64,000 bases of DNA from Adiantum capillus-veneris (GCA_014529385.2 CM043950.1:80366343-80430342), one strand, 5' to 3'; counted from the first letter of the stretch, positions 32,203 to 44,781 are shown. The notes: generated by a model not told the origin, from the letters alone. A program made the numbers and translations.

Positions 32203-33535
32203 TGTCACAAAACGGGAGCGTACAGGAGCACTTAGAAAATCTGAAAATTATAATTCTTTGAAAACATGAGAGAAGGGAGGAGATCGACACAATATTGGGG
32301 ACCAGAAGATGGGCTGGTCCCCCCCCCCGTTAAGAGTATTCTTTTATTCAGGGAGAATTCTTATACAAGCACGAGAACCCGAGGAAACCCCTCCGTTCTG
32401 TAATCTTAGACCCGAAGGTCGTGCTTTCCCCGTAAAGGGCTTGGGCACAAGGCCGTTCCTTCCCGTAAGGGACTTAGGCGCGAAGCCGTACCTTCCCGTA
32501 AGGGACTTAGGCGTGAAGCCGTACTTCCCGTGAAGGGCCTTCCCGTAAGACGGGAGATTCCTGCAAAACAAACCACACAGAGCAAAAATTCTCAATGCGT
32601 ATCAACACCTTATACCTGTCGCTCCTTGCTCGGAGAATCAACCTCCGTACTCAGTCGTCACACGAGCACTTGCAAATTCCGTCGCCAGTCTCTGCTCCAG
32701 AATCCCAGCGCTTGCACTTCCCACTGCTTCCGGCTCCTTCAAACTGAAACGTTGGCTACCCTTTTATAGGGTCTGACACCCGGCAGGAATAGGGGTCCAA
32801 AAGCAGAGCTTGGCGCTCCTAAAGAGAGGAGAGAGAAAATCGTGTTTTCTAGAGAGAGGAAAGAGAAAATCGCGTTTTCTAGAGAGAGGAGAGAGAGAGA
32901 TCGCAATTCAGCCCCCCCTTCGTAGGTTTTAGCGTTGGCTTTTTTTTTTAAGGGCCTTGTTTGCTTTATTTTATTAATAAAAGCCTAGTCACTTAAAAGT
33001 GACCGGCCACTGTAATAAAATAAAGTGTGAACCTGTTCAAACTTTAAAAACTCACTCAGTTAGTGAAAACAATGCTACATGGACACATTCCAGGCGTCCC
33101 CGGGTGCAGGACGCGACACAGATGCAATGCAGACACAGACTCCTCGCGGGAAAACATCTGTCCTCCCGCGACTGTTCCTGCTTTTCGTAAAAAGCTTCAT
33201 TGAACCCATCTTTATTCTTGTGCTTGCGTTCTTACGCGTATTTTCTTACTCAGTTCATATTTCCTCCTTAGCCTACGGGATGCCCCCTTATTGATGCACC
33301 CGTCACCCATCATGTGACGCATCAAAGGCACTCGTAACCCGGCCCTTTCCACCGAACTTACGGAAACTTCTTCGCGATGTTTACCGTCACCCATCAAATG
33401 ACACATCAGAGTTGTCCGTTCCTGATGGCAGTTCCTGTAGCTACAATCTTTTTAACAGTTCTTAGTGCACATAATAAAATATCCTAAAAAAGAGATTTAA
33501 TCATTAAAAATAAGAAAATAGTCCAATTAGCAACA
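32203..33535 (-). repeat. Nested element 3' LTR (complete)
   Basis: 1333 bases, TG...CA. It contains a C tract near 32320 and AATAAAA near 32973. It matches 37495-38761 except for the first 72 bases. Confidence 0.95.
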
Positions 33536-33547
33536 TCCCTCTGGCTT

Positions 33548-34972
33548 CTAAACAGTTGACCTCAACTGTAGTGCTTGGACATATACCTCCAGTATCTCGG
33601 GATAAGCTGCTAATTCCTTCTGCGTCATCCACTGAGCATCTAGATTCGAATAGTTCTGAAACTTAACCAAATACTTCCGTGTTATCTTTCCAGATTTGAG
33701 AGACCGCTCCTGATGACTTACTATCTGCTCCGGTTGGAGTATTTCTTCTGTTTCCTCAACCTCAGGAGGTTCCTCAGCGCTAGGCTGGCTCGGAGGCGGT
33801 CTTACATACGGTCGGAGTAAACTGACATGGAAAGCATTATGGATCTTCCAATTAGGCGGTAGCTCTAATCGGAAAGCGACATCATTCACTTGCTCAGTGA
33901 TCTTAAACGGCCCATAATAACGGGTAGAAAGTTTTACCACTTTCCCCTTATGAGACGCTTGTTTCTTAAGTCTTGCCTTCTCAAACTTGAGTAAGACTAA
34001 CTGTCCGACTGTTAAGTCTAGATTCCTTCTGTGCTTGTCTGCAGCTTTCTTATGCTTTTCCTGAGAGCGTAGAATAGCTCTCCTAACTTGCCCGTAGGCG
34101 GTGTCCAAATCCCGGACAAATTCATCTGTTGCAAAGATCTTATCCTTAGTTAAAAGGATGGGTGGAAGCAAAGGCTTACCATAAAGAATCTCAAAAGGTG
34201 CTTTCCCCGTCGATGAGTGTATGGTATTGTTATATGCATACTCGACAAGAGGCAAATATTTCTCCCAGTCAGATTGCCGGTCTGACACATAAGCTTTTAA
34301 CATATCCAATACTGTGGAATTGGCTATCTCACTTTGCTCGTCCGTTTGAGGACGGTAGGCAGATGAAAAATTCAGCTTTGTACCAAGATTATCCATCAAG
34401 GCACGCCAAAAATTTCCTGTCATGCGAGGATCTCGATCACTCACAATTGACTTGGGCATTCGATGATGCTTAAAGATCTGTGCCAGGAAGACCCTAGCCA
34501 TATGATCTGCTTTGATCGTTTTCTTGACTGGTATAAAGTGTGCTTGCTTGCTAAACCTGTCCACAATGGTCCAGATCGCGTCATTTCCAGTCTGAGTTCT
34601 AGGGAGGTCCATGATGAAGTCCATGGCAATACTTTCCCAAGGTTCATTAGGCATAGGCAAAGGTTGTAGCAACCCAGGCGTCTTATGCCGATCATACTTC
34701 ACTTTTTGGCAAACCAAACATTCCCTGACATACTTATCAATGTCTGCTTTAAGGCTAGGCCAAAAGAAATATCTTTCCATTGCTAAGGTTGTAGGGAGAA
34801 TACCCCGATGACCCGCATAAGGCGAAGCGTGTGCTTCATCCATGATCTTCTTTCTTAATCGTTCCGCCACATATGGCCTGATGGTGGTAGAGATAACCGT
34901 CCCGAATGGAATAGGGAAACTCATTCTCTCCACGATGTAGCTTTCCCCAAATGGTGGAGAAGTCTGGATCAT
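33548..34972 (-). pseudogene. Nested element integrase with chromodomain
   Basis: A long frame carries the H2C2 region (YAGHRGILPTTLAMERYFFW, CLVCQKVKYD), then catalytic residues in MDFIMDLPRT, SIVSDRDPRM and YRPQTDEQSE (Asp, Asp, Glu present). Next come VEYAYNNTIHSSTGKAPFE, the GPF/Y module (RYYGPFKITEQVNDVAFRLE) and [15 protein letters not shown]-terminal chromodomain follows (IVSHQERSLKSGKITRKYLV, then KFQNYSNLDAQWM). The first 25 residues or so are out of frame with the true polyprotein; the break with the upstream frame is near 34840-34970. The integrase itself looks intact. The chromodomain may direct insertion to heterochromatin. Confidence 0.93.
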
Positions 34973-35912
34973 TCGGAAACAAATCCAGTAGTGCTTCTAA
35001 TTCTTGGTGATACACCGAAGTGATAGCGTTCACCCTTGGCCGCCTAGACAATGCGTCTGCGACTACATTCTTACTCCTAGCCGTGTGAAGGATCTGGAAG
35101 TGAAACATAGACAAAAAGTTTGCCCATCTTATCTGCTTTTCAGATAGTTTTCTTTGCGTAAGAAAATACCGCAAACTCTGGTGATCAGTCTTGATCACAA
35201 AATCCGCTCCTAGAAGATAGTGCTTCCAGTTGGATAAGGCGTGAATCACAGCCGTGAGTTCCTTTTCGTAAATTGATGCATGCAACTCTGTATCCTTAAG
35301 CCGTCTGCTTTCATAGGCCGCTGCATGGCCTTCTTGGTTTAACACTGCTCCGATGCAATCGCCTGAAGCATCGCAGTGAACCTCAAATGGTTTCCTTAAG
35401 TCAGGCACTATCAAAATAGGTCCATGGCTTAGCAAGTACTTGAGCCGATCAAAAGCTCCTTGTTGTCTCGATCCCCATCTGAAAGGAATCTTCTTCTTTG
35501 TCAAATCATGAAGGGGTCCTACTACATGAGCAAATCCTCGGACAAACCTTCGACAATACGAACATAATCCCAGGAAGCTACGTACATCATGTACCGTAGT
35601 GGGAATAGGCCAATCTTCGACCACTCGGATCTTGGCAGGATCCATACTCACTTGATTGTGAGAGACTATATGGCCGAGATAGTGTATCTCTGAGAGAAAG
35701 AACTCGCTCTTCTTTGCATTCACATGCAACTCATGCTTTCGCAATTCTTGAAACACTAAGTCCAAGTGCTTCCGATGTTCCTCCTCTGACTTAGAGAAGA
35801 TGAGTATGTCGTCAAAGAATACTCCTGTAAAAGCTCGATACGGGCTGAAAATGCGGTCCATCATGCGATTGAACGTCGCAGGAGCATTGGTCAAGCCGAA
35901 AGGCATTACCAA
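34836..35912 (-). pseudogene. Nested element RT palm to RNase H
   Basis: The frame opens at [20 protein letters not shown] and continues through the catalytic FFDDILIFS, LGHIVS, RSFLGLCSYCRRF and DLTKKKIPF. RNase H follows with CDASGDCIGAVLNQEGHAAA, YEKELTAVIHALSNWKHYL and TDHQSLRYFL, then NVVADALSRRP. It ends in a frameshift near 34840. It is separated from the upstream RT by a frameshift at about 35997. Key catalytic residues are retained. Confidence 0.93.
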
Positions 35913-35961
35913 AAATTCATATAGTCCAAAGGTTGTGCGGAAAGCAGTCTTATGGACATCC

Positions 35962-37510
35962 TCAGGGGCGATCCGTATTTGATGATACCCACTCTTTTAA
36001 GTCTATGCGACTAAAGACACTTGCACCCTGCAACTTATCAAGTATATCATCAATCCGAGGGATCGGAAAGCGATTCTTGATCGTGATCTTGTTTAAAGAC
36101 CGATAGTCTATGCACATTCGAAACGTGCCATCTTTCTTCTGCACCAGTAGAACTGGAGAGCAGTAGGGTGAAGCACTTGGTCGTACTAACCCTTTCTCTA
36201 GAAGCTCGTTGACTTGCTTCAAAATTTCCTCTTGCTGAGCAAGACTTACCCGATAAGGGGGTTGATTGGGAGGCGAGCTACCCGGTATGAGATCTATGCG
36301 GTGATCTTCTGGGCGTACCGGAGGGAGTTCATTAGGAAGTGTTTCCGTGAAACAATCCTTGTACTTTTCAATAAATTGAAGACGCTTAATTTCCAGACTA
36401 GAGAGAGAGTCCCTACTAGTTTTATCCTTTGCAAAAATCAAGTAAGCAAAAACATACTTCTTCATTTCTTTCTTAATGGAGATATGGCTTACAATTGGGA
36501 ACTGCCAATCTCCTGCATCAGCTTGAATCTTTATTTGCTTACCCCCATGATCAAAAGTGAGGGTCTTTTCCACATAATCGGGAATAGGTGTCATGTGAAA
36601 GTGCCGTGGCATTCCCAAGATGATATCACGTCCCTCGATGGGTGCCATCAAAAATGATTCGCGTTCCTTGTACTCGCCAATCCGAAGATTGAGCTGTCCT
36701 TGCACGGGAGTTGCATTGGTTGTCAACCCCTCGAATGCCGATCCGGATGTAACCGGTGTGCCAAGCTGAGCCGGTGTGAGGCATAAACGATCCGCAGTAT
36801 CCAGGGAGATGAAGTTATCCGTGGATCCTGGATCATAAAGAATCAGTACTCGCTGGTTGTTCAAAGACCCCCAGCCCTTCAGAAGTTGACGTTTCCCTTT
36901 CTCCGTTTCTGTGTTTCTTTGAAAATCTGGAATTGAGTTCGAGCTTGGTGGTGCGGGTTCCTTCCTTGCTTTCTCTTGCCTCGTAGAGGCTTGTTCTTGC
37001 CGTTGCTGCTTTAGCAGGTAGTCCGGTTTCATATGTCCTTTCTCGCCACAGTAGAAGCATCTTCCTTCCTCTCTGAAAGTTTGAAGTTGAGTAGGAGAAA
37101 GGTACTTAGTTCGCTTGCCAGTGCCCTTTGGCTTCTTAGAATGATCATAGTCTCTAGATGGAGGACGTTTTCTTCCTTGGCCCCCTTGGTCATCGTAGAC
37201 CCCTCTGTCTTGCACGGTAAGTGCTATGCTCCATCTTTCTAGGCGTCCCAGTTGAGTGCAAATCCTCAGCAATGATTGCTGACTCCATCATCCTCTGAAG
37301 AGTATCATGCGGATACACCTTCATACTCTTTCGAAGCTGCGGTTGGAGACCCGCTTCGAACTTTCGTTTCTTTTCCTCGTCGGCAATCTTCATGAAGGGA
37401 GTGACCTTCAGAAGAACCGACCAATACTTGTCCACATAGGTCGTTACTCTTTCATGTTCCTTCTGGGCAAGCCAGTCCCATTCCTTCCGTATGAGGGAGG
37501 AGATCGACAC
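35962..37510 (-). pseudogene. Nested element Gag, protease and RT N-terminus (5' truncated)
   Basis: The Gag piece (37190-37510) reads RVTTYVDKYWSVLLKVTPFM and is fused directly to LTR sequence at 37495, so the Gag N-terminus is deleted. After a frameshift near 37230 a frame gives the zinc knuckle [14 protein letters not shown] (last Cys replaced by Tyr). The protease has [14 protein letters not shown], with Asp-Pro-Gly where Asp-Ser/Thr-Gly is usual. RT begins [20 protein letters not shown] and reaches [10 protein letters not shown] and [20 protein letters not shown], then shifts frame because of a 2-base gain near 35997. Confidence 0.88.
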
Positions 37511-38761
37511 AATATTGGGGACCAGAAGATGGGCTGGTCCCCCCCCCCCCCCCCCCGTTAAGAGTATTCTTTTATTCAGGGAGAATTCTTATACAAGCAC
37601 GAGAACCCGAGGAAACCCCTCCGTTCTGTAATCTTAGACCCAAAGGTCGTGCTTTCCCGTAAAGGGCTTGGGCACAAGGCCGTTCCTTCCTGTAAGGGAC
37701 TTAGGTGCGAAGCCGTACCTTCCCGTAAGGGACTTAGGCATGAAGCCGTACTTCCCGTGAAGGGCCTTCCTGTAAGACGGGAGATTCCTGCAAAACAAAC
37801 CACACAGAGCAAAAATTCTCAATGCGTATCAACACCTTATACCTGTCGCTCCTTGCTCGGAGAATCAACCTCCGTACTCAGTCGTCACGCGAGCACTTGC
37901 AAATTCCGTCGCCAGTCTTTGCTCCAGAATCCCAGCGCTTGCACGTCCTGCTGCTTCCGGCTCCTTCAAACTGAAACGTTGGCTACCCTTTAATAGGGTC
38001 TGACACCCGGCAGGAATAGGGGTCCAAAAGCAGAGCTTGGCGCTCCTAGAGAGAGGAGAGAGAAAATCGTGTTTTCTAAAGAGAGGAGAGAGAAAATCGT
38101 GATTTCTAGAGAGAGGAGAGAGAGAGATCGCAATTCAGTCCCCCCTTCGTAGGTTTTAGCTCTACCTTTTTTTTTAAGGGCCTTGCTTGCTTTATTTTAT
38201 TAATAAAAGCCTGGTCACTTAAAAGTGACCGGCCACTTTAATAAAATAAAGTGTGAACCTGTTCAAACTTTAAAAACTCACTCAATTAGTGAAAACAATG
38301 CTACACGGACACATTCCAGGCGTCCCCGGGTGCAGGACACGACACAGATGCAATGCAGACACAGACTCCTCGCGGGAAAACATCTGTCCTCCCGCGACTG
38401 TTCCTGCTTTTCGTAAAAAGCTTCATTGAACCCATCTTTATTCTTGTGCTTGCGTTCTTACGCGTATTTTCTTACTCAGTTCGGATTTCCTCCTTAGCTT
38501 ACGGGATGCCCCCTTACTGATGTACCCGTCACCCATCATGTGACGCATCAAAGGCACTCGTAACCCGGCCCTTTCCATCGAACTTACGGAAACTCCTTCG
38601 CGATGTTTACCGTCACCCATCAAATGACACATCAGAGTTGTCCGTTCCTGATGGCAGTTCCTGTAGCTACAATCTTTTTAACAGTTCTTAGTGCACATAA
38701 TAAAATATCCTAAAAAAGAGATTTAATCATTAAAAATAAGAAAATAGTCCAATTAGCAACA
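37495..38761 (-). repeat. Nested element 5' LTR (72 bases missing at the primer-site end)
   Basis: It matches the left LTR from GGGAGGAGATCG onward. The C tract is longer here (18 C versus 10). It joins directly to Gag coding DNA. Confidence 0.93.
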
Positions 38762-38766
38762 ACAGG

Positions 38767-38924
38767 TCGTCGGTGTCTGCTCGGAGCATTCTAGCTTCCG
38801 AGCCGTGTGTGTGATTAAGTGGTAATTCCGGTTACAGGTTACCTTTGCAAAGTGCTCTTTGTGTGTGTCTAAAGTAAAGAATTTCGGGTGAAAGCCAACG
38901 CCTACCGCCCTATAGGCCGGTTTC
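38767..38924 (+). repeat. Outer element 5' LTR, second part
   Basis: It continues the LTR after the nested insertion (GTCGGTGTCTGCTCGGAGC... to ...GCCGGTTTCA) and matches 46367-46524. Confidence 0.95.
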
Positions 38925-38941
38925 ATGGTTCCGTTGCCGGG
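38925..38941 (+). other. Outer element primer binding site
   Basis: TGGTTCCGTTGCCGGGA follows the LTR end directly. It resembles a tRNA-Asp-type site but differs at TGGTTC versus TGGCGC, so the primer tRNA is uncertain. Confidence 0.7.
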
Positions 38942-39022
38942 ACATCAATCACTTTTTCCTTAAAGAGTGAGCCTGGATTGTTTTGGGATAAAGACAAAGT
39001 GCAGGAACGCGGGGATTACACT

Positions 39023-41899
39023 ATGGCCGACAAGGGGAAGAGAATTATGGAAGAGGGTTCCTCTTCAAAGGACAGGCAGGAGATTCCTATGGTTTTTGAG
39101 ATTGGCGAGAGCTCACGGCCACGTCAGTCTGTATCTCCTGTCAACGTGAATGTCCCTCCAGTAGTACAGGGCTTTATGACAGGGCAACTTGAGGATGATG
39201 CGTTCAAAACTTAGTTAGTTTCCGCGGTGAATGTCTTTTCGCAGCTAGTGCAGAATCCGAGGTTCATGGAATACTTGCAAGCGCCACCAGTGCAACAGCA
39301 AAATAGGCAACCTACACCGCGTACGGAGCTTGTTGATACTCAAGCCCAGGTACTTCATGTGGCGCAGGAGGAAAGGGAACACTCGTATGTTGTGGAGTCG
39401 GGGGCTCCAAAGCAGGTTCCTCCCGTGCTTGAACAGGTGGCTAGAACGCCTATTCCACAGGTTATGCCAGTTCAGCCCACCACCTTTCAGAGCCAGCATG
39501 CTGTCTTGAATGGACAGGGAGCTGGATACCAGGCTATGCATTCAGTTTTTCCACCACCCACGGTACATCCTGGGTATTTCGGGGGTGGATCAGTGTTCCA
39601 AAGTATGGCTGGTTATGCGCCTGGAAGTCAGCCGTACATGCCAGGAACAGTGTTCGGGGGTATGCAAGGCGTCATGCCAAACCCCATGTATGGTAGTATC
39701 GACATGCATCAGGGTTTTCAGAGCAACCACGGCCAGTTTGGGGTGCCATAGGGTCATTTTGGCATGGCTGGTTTTTCTGGACAGCAGCCAGATATCGCAC
39801 CTCTGACGCAAAATGTGAATGGCCAAGGTGTGCCGATCATGCCTACTACAGTGCCCATGTTGCAGACCATTCCGTATGACAATTTGGGGGCACTAGAGAA
39901 GCCGAAGGCTTACAAAGAAGGTGGTGCAGCAGTAAAGTTCGGTACCTTCAGTGGTTTCGAGGATAAGACAAAGGCACTCACTTTCCTCCAGCAGTTTGAT
40001 ACAGCTTATGTGGGAGGGAATTTTACAGAGGCCTCGAAGGTCAGGAAAGCTGCCACTTTCTTAAAGGACAATGCGCTTACATGGTGGACGACTTTGTTAA
40101 TGCCAGGACAGGCACCCGCCACTTGGGTTTACTTCAAGCAAATGTTTGCATCTGCTTGGCTGTCAAATGAATTTGAAGCCGACGTCATGACAGATTGGCA
40201 CCAGCTTACTTCAGCTTCATGCAAGAGCTTGCTGGAATACAATAGGAGGTTTTGTAAAGCGTTACTCTCAGTGACCTCCTACAGATTTGTGCCATTGACA
40301 GAGCAGATAGAGAAGTACTGTTGTGGGCTGCCTAAAGGGCTTCGCGATTACTGTACAAAGAACAGAGTGGCTACCCTTACTCAGCTTATGGAAGTTGTGA
40401 ACACTGGTCTTGCCTTGTTGAAAGGAGAGGATAGTGGATTTCCGAGCAGTGACAAAGGAGGGCAGCAAAAGAAAAATTCATCGAAGAAGCCCTTTGTGAA
40501 AACGGCTCCTGATGCGTCACAGGGGTCAGAAAAGGCCACGAAAGACAAGGATTCAGCCGGGACTTCTGGAGCGCAGGCAAAGAAACAGAAAAGGAAGCCT
40601 TTTGTGCGCAAGTCGCTCGAGGAAAAGAAGGTCCTAATGGCTAAGAACAAATGCTTTATATGCGAGCAGCCTGGTCACTTTTCTATCAATTGTCCACAAA
40701 GGAAAAGGCCAGTTGACTCAGAGGATAAAGAAGACCTGAAAGGCAAGAAGCCAAAACCCACGGCAGGTTTAGTGCCAGACATGGTGGGTGACATGCCCAG
40801 CACAAATGCCAGTGAGTTATGCAGGCCATGGGGTAAAGTTAGGGATCACACGGCACTCATCTTCTTTGATCCTGGTGCCAAAGCCAACTTTATCTCACCA
40901 GAGTTAGCTATGAAGCTGGGTAGCAGAGCTGAAGAGATGGGGTATACAGCAGAGGCAGGGTTGGCATGTCCTGGCCACTCAGAGTGTGTTACTCCCATCA
41001 TTGGAAAGCTGCGTCTGCATATTCAGTCGTATGTGGACACTGAAGAGTTTTACATCATGCTGTTGGAAGGTTGTGACGCCTTGTTGGGGATCCCGTGGAT
41101 GTTCCAAGTGCATGGAGTCTTGGATGCCTACAACAAAAAGATCACTGTACAGCATAGGGGCAAAACTCACATCTTGGATGTAAAGCTTAAAGGAGAGTCA
41201 GTCCTTATTGTATCTGCTTCTGCTATCACTTCTGTAATAAAGAATCATCTTTCGGTGTACTTGATTTTTGCACGTGATGTCTCGGATAGTGATCAGTCAA
41301 ATTTATCTGTGTTAGATAAAGAAAGGTCAGCATTTTTGCAAAAGTTTAGTGACTGTTTTTCTGATTCATTACCGTCGCAATTGCCGCCAGAGAGACCTGA
41401 GGACCATCGGATAGATTTGGTGCCAGGGTGTAGCCCACCAAATAGACCTCCCTACAGGGTTAGTGCGGCGCAACAGAAAGAGATTATGGGCCAGGTTGAG
41501 GAGTTATTAGAGAAGGGGCTGATTCAGCCTAGTTCTTCACCCTTTTGCTCCCGAGTGCTCCTAGTGCAGAAGAAGGATGGCTCATGGCGCATGTGTATTG
41601 ATTACCGTGCGTTGAATAAGAATACCATCAAGAATAGGTTCCCTATTCCTAGAATTGATGATATTCTCGATCGTTTAGAGGGTGCTGCAATTTTCAGCAG
41701 GATAGAGCTTAAGAGTGGGTACCATCAGATTCGTATAAGGCCAGAGGATGTGCACAAGACTGCGTTTAGAACGACATTTGGTCTTTATGAGTTTCTAGTG
41801 ATGCGTTTGGGGGCTAACAAATGCTCCTGCCACGTTCTACAGAATGATGGACCGGATTTTCCGCTCGCATCAATAGTTTGTTGGAACGTTCTTCGATGA
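39023..41899 (+). pseudogene. Outer element Gag, protease and RT N-terminal half
   Basis: The ATG at 39023 (MADKGKRIMEEGSSS) begins one frame interrupted by TAG at 39212-39214 and TAG at 39749-39751, then open to 41899. The Gag N-terminus is Gln/Pro/Gly/Met-rich with repeated GGSVFQSM/GMQGVMPNPMYG-like motifs. The capsid region follows ([20 protein letters not shown] and onwards), then the zinc knuckle [14 protein letters not shown] (intact). The protease motif is [17 protein letters not shown] (Asp-Pro-Gly). RT reads [20 protein letters not shown] to [20 protein letters not shown], then breaks at the MPFG region (41805) by a one-base gain. The relative at 51535-55515 shows the frame without the two gag stops. 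Confidence 0.93.
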
Positions 41900-41900
41900 C

Positions 41901-42965
41901 ATGATAGTGTATTCGAAGAATGAAGAGGAGCATAGGCGTCACTTGACCATTGTGTTCGAAGAGCTGCGCAATCACAGGTTACTTGTCAATCCTAAGAAAA
42001 GTGAATTCTTCCTCGAAGAGATCCACTTTCTGGGCCACATAGTCTCAAAGGATGGTGTTAGAATGGATCCCTCAAAGGTCGAAGCTATCAAGACATGGCC
42101 AGACTTGAAGACTGTGCACGATGTCAGAAGCTTCTTGGGATTGTGTTCCTACTATAGAAGGTTTATCAGAAATTTTGTAGAGATAGCATCGTCTCTTCAC
42201 GCATTGCAAAAGAAAGAGGTCACTTTCAGATGGACCCAAAAAGAGATTTCAGCTTTTAGTCTCTTAAAGAAAAAGTTGACTTCAGATCCAGTTATTGTTT
42301 TGCCAGATCTCAGGAAGTCATTTGTGGTCCAGTGTGACGCATGTGGCAGTAGCATCGGAGCAGTGCTAATGCAGGATGGACGGGTAGTAGCTTATGAAAG
42401 CCGAATTTTGCAAGTCTATGAGAAAGAGCTCTTGGCTGTGATTCATGCGCTTTCTAGCTGGAAGCACTACCTCTTAGGTGCTGATTTTGTTGTCCAAACA
42501 GATCATCAGACCTTGCGATACTTCTTGACACAGTCAAAGTTATCCGAAAAGCATATGCGATGGGCAAACATTCTTTCCATGTTCCACTTCCAGATTATGC
42601 ATGTGGAAGGCAAGAAGAATGTTGTGGCTGATGCGTTATCAAGAAAGCCACAAATTTCAGCTGTGTCAATTCCTTACCATCATGAGTTAGATGACATGAA
42701 GGAACAGTATACTGCTGATGAAGATTTTGCAAGGATCTTTGAACAGTTACAAGAGGGGCAACATCACGAGCACTACCTCCTCAGAGATGGTTTTATCATG
42801 ATGCATGGCAGACTTTGTGTCACTAGGCCACTGCGACATAAGGTCATGGAAGAGAGTCATGTCCCACCGTATGCAGGGCATCGTGGCATTGATGCAACAG
42901 TTAAAGCGGTAGAGACATTCTTCTATTGGCCTACCTTGAGGAGAGATGTGGGTAGTAGCTTATGA
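41901..42965 (+). pseudogene. Outer element RT C-terminus, RNase H and integrase zinc region (first copy)
   Basis: The frame picks up at the catalytic box (FFDDMIVYS spans the break near 41895) and continues HFLGHIVSKDGVRMDPSKV and RSFLGLCSYYRRFIRNF. RNase H follows with QCDACGSSIGAVLMQDGRVV and YEKELLAVIHALSSWKHYLL, then ADALSRKP and AGHRGIDATVKAVETFFYW. It ends where a 568-base tandem copy begins (42951), which shifts frame because 568 is not a multiple of three. Confidence 0.93.
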
Positions 42966-43518
42966 AAGCCGAATTTTGCAAGTCTATGAGAAAGAGCTCT
43001 TGGCTGTGATTCATGCGCTTTCTAGCTGGAAGCACTACCTCTTAGGTGCTGATTTTGTTGTCCAAACAGATCATCAGACCTTGCGATACTTCTTGACACA
43101 GTCAAAGTTATCCGAAAAGCATATGCGATGGGCAAACATTCTTTCCATGTTCCACTTCCAGATTATGCATGTGGAAGGCAAGAAGAATGTTGTGGCTGAT
43201 GCGTTATCAAGAAAGCCACAAATTTCAGCTGTGTCAATTCCTTACCATCATGAGTTAGATGACATGAAGGAACAGTATACTGCTGATGAAGATTTTGCAA
43301 GGATCTTTGAACAGTTACAAGAGGGGCAACATCACGAGCACTACCTCCTCAGAGATGGTTTTATCATGATGCATGGCAGACTTTGTGTCACTAGGCCACT
43401 GCGACATAAGGTCATGGAAGAGAGTCATGTCCCACCGTATGCAGGGCATCGTGGCATTGATGCAACAGTTAAAGCGGTAGAGACATTCTTCTATTGGCCT
43501 ACCTTGAGGAGAGATGTG
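42383..43518. repeat. Exact 568-base tandem duplication in pol
   Basis: 42383-42950 is repeated at 42951-43518, and I found no difference on reading both copies. It covers part of RNase H through the integrase zinc region. Confidence 0.97.
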
Positions 43519-44781
43519 GATGCCTTTGTGCGAGCATGCATAGTTTGCCAAAAAGTCAAGTTTGACAGGCAAAAGGCACCAGGGTTGTTACAACCATTGC
43601 CGATTCCGGAGAAGCCATGGGAAAACATTCCTATGGACTTTATCTTTGATCTTCCAAGAACGCCAACAGGGAATGATGGTATATGGACCATTATCTGCAG
43701 GTTCAGCAAGCAGGCCCATTTTATCCCTGTCAGGAAGAAGATAAAATCTGATCAGATGGCACGCTTGTTCATGTACAATGTGTTTAAGTACCATGGTATG
43801 CCACAATCGATTATCAGTGATCGTGATCCTCGCATGACCAGTTTGTTCTGGAGAGGATTGTTTGAGAACATGGGTACTACGCTCAAGTTCTCGTCTTCGT
43901 TTCATCCACTAACTGATGTACAGTCAGAAGAGGCTAATTCTACTGTCTTAGATCTGTTGAAATGCTATGTGTCAGATAATAAGGGCAAGTGGGAACAGTA
44001 TTTGCCTATGCTTGAGTATGCGTACAATAATACGGTGCATTCGTCTACTGGCAAAGCACCTTTTGAGATTGTTGAAGGCGGCAAAAAGGTTCCTCCCATT
44101 TTGCATACAAAGGACAAGATCTTTGAGGCAGATCGATATGTTGAGAACATGGATGAGATGTATAAGAAAATTAAAGTTGCCTTGGAGAAGACTCAGGCAA
44201 AGCAGAAAAAGGCTGCTGATCGTCATCGTCGTGAATTGCTACTATCACCTGGTGATTGGGTTCTATTAAGGTTCGAAAAGGCAAGGTTAAAGAATATGAA
44301 GGGCAAGGAACGGCTGTTTCCTAAGCTCAGCATGCGTTACTATGGGCCTTTTCAAGTGCTTGACAAGATCAACGATGTGGCTTACAGGCTGAAATTGCCT
44401 AATGCGTGGAAGATTCATAATGCGTTTCACGTGAGTCTTCTAAGACCCTTCGTGGGTGATGTGCCAGAAGATATGCCAGATAAGGATCAGCCAAAAGTTG
44501 AGGAACTTGATGAGATCCTGGTACCTGAGCAAGTTTTGGCACATAAGGACAGAAAAGTTAAAGGACAAGTTGCAAGACGCTATTTGGTGAAGTTCAAGAA
44601 CTATCTGCCTATGGATGCAAAGTGGATGGAAGAGCATGAATTGTCAGAGTCACCAAATGTATTGCAGCTTTACCTTGAAGCCTTTGGGTTACAGCCTACT
44701 TATGCCCCAACCCAACGTGTGCAAAGGAGGGGTAATGATAGAGCTAGTACATCAAATGTACATATGAATTCAGTGCCATAG
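42946..44781 (+). pseudogene. Outer element RNase H copy, integrase and chromodomain
   Basis: The second copy of the duplicated RNase H-zinc region leads without interruption into integrase: CIVCQKVKFDRQKAPG, the core with MDFIFDLPRTPTGND, SIISDRDPRM and HPLTDVQSEE (all three acidic residues). YAYNNTVHSSTGKAPFE, the GPF/Y module (RYYGPFQVLDKINDVAYRLK) and [15 protein letters not shown] follow. A chromodomain ([31 protein letters not shown]) and a short tail end at 44781. This half is intact. It is about 160 bases before the polypurine tract. Confidence 0.94.

Larger units (their letters stand above)
32203..38761 (-). mobile_element. Ty3/gypsy element nested in the outer 5' LTR
   Basis: The target duplication ACAGG is perfect (32198-32202 and 38762-38766). 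On the plus strand the element begins TGTCACAAAACGGG and ends TTAGCAACA. The 3' LTR (32203-33535) is complete; the 5' LTR (37495-38761) lacks 72 bases together with the primer site and the Gag start. Pol is frameshifted. It is the youngest structural layer here, because it interrupts the outer LTR. Confidence 0.95.

Noticed and set aside
32309-33294. Frames repeated at 37649-38416 (for example PVRREIPAKQTTQSKNSQCV)
   Set aside because: They lie in the paired LTRs of the nested element; similarity reflects LTR identity.
40268-40650. Antisense frames inside the outer gag
   Set aside because: Shadows of the Gag coding frame with no independent motif.
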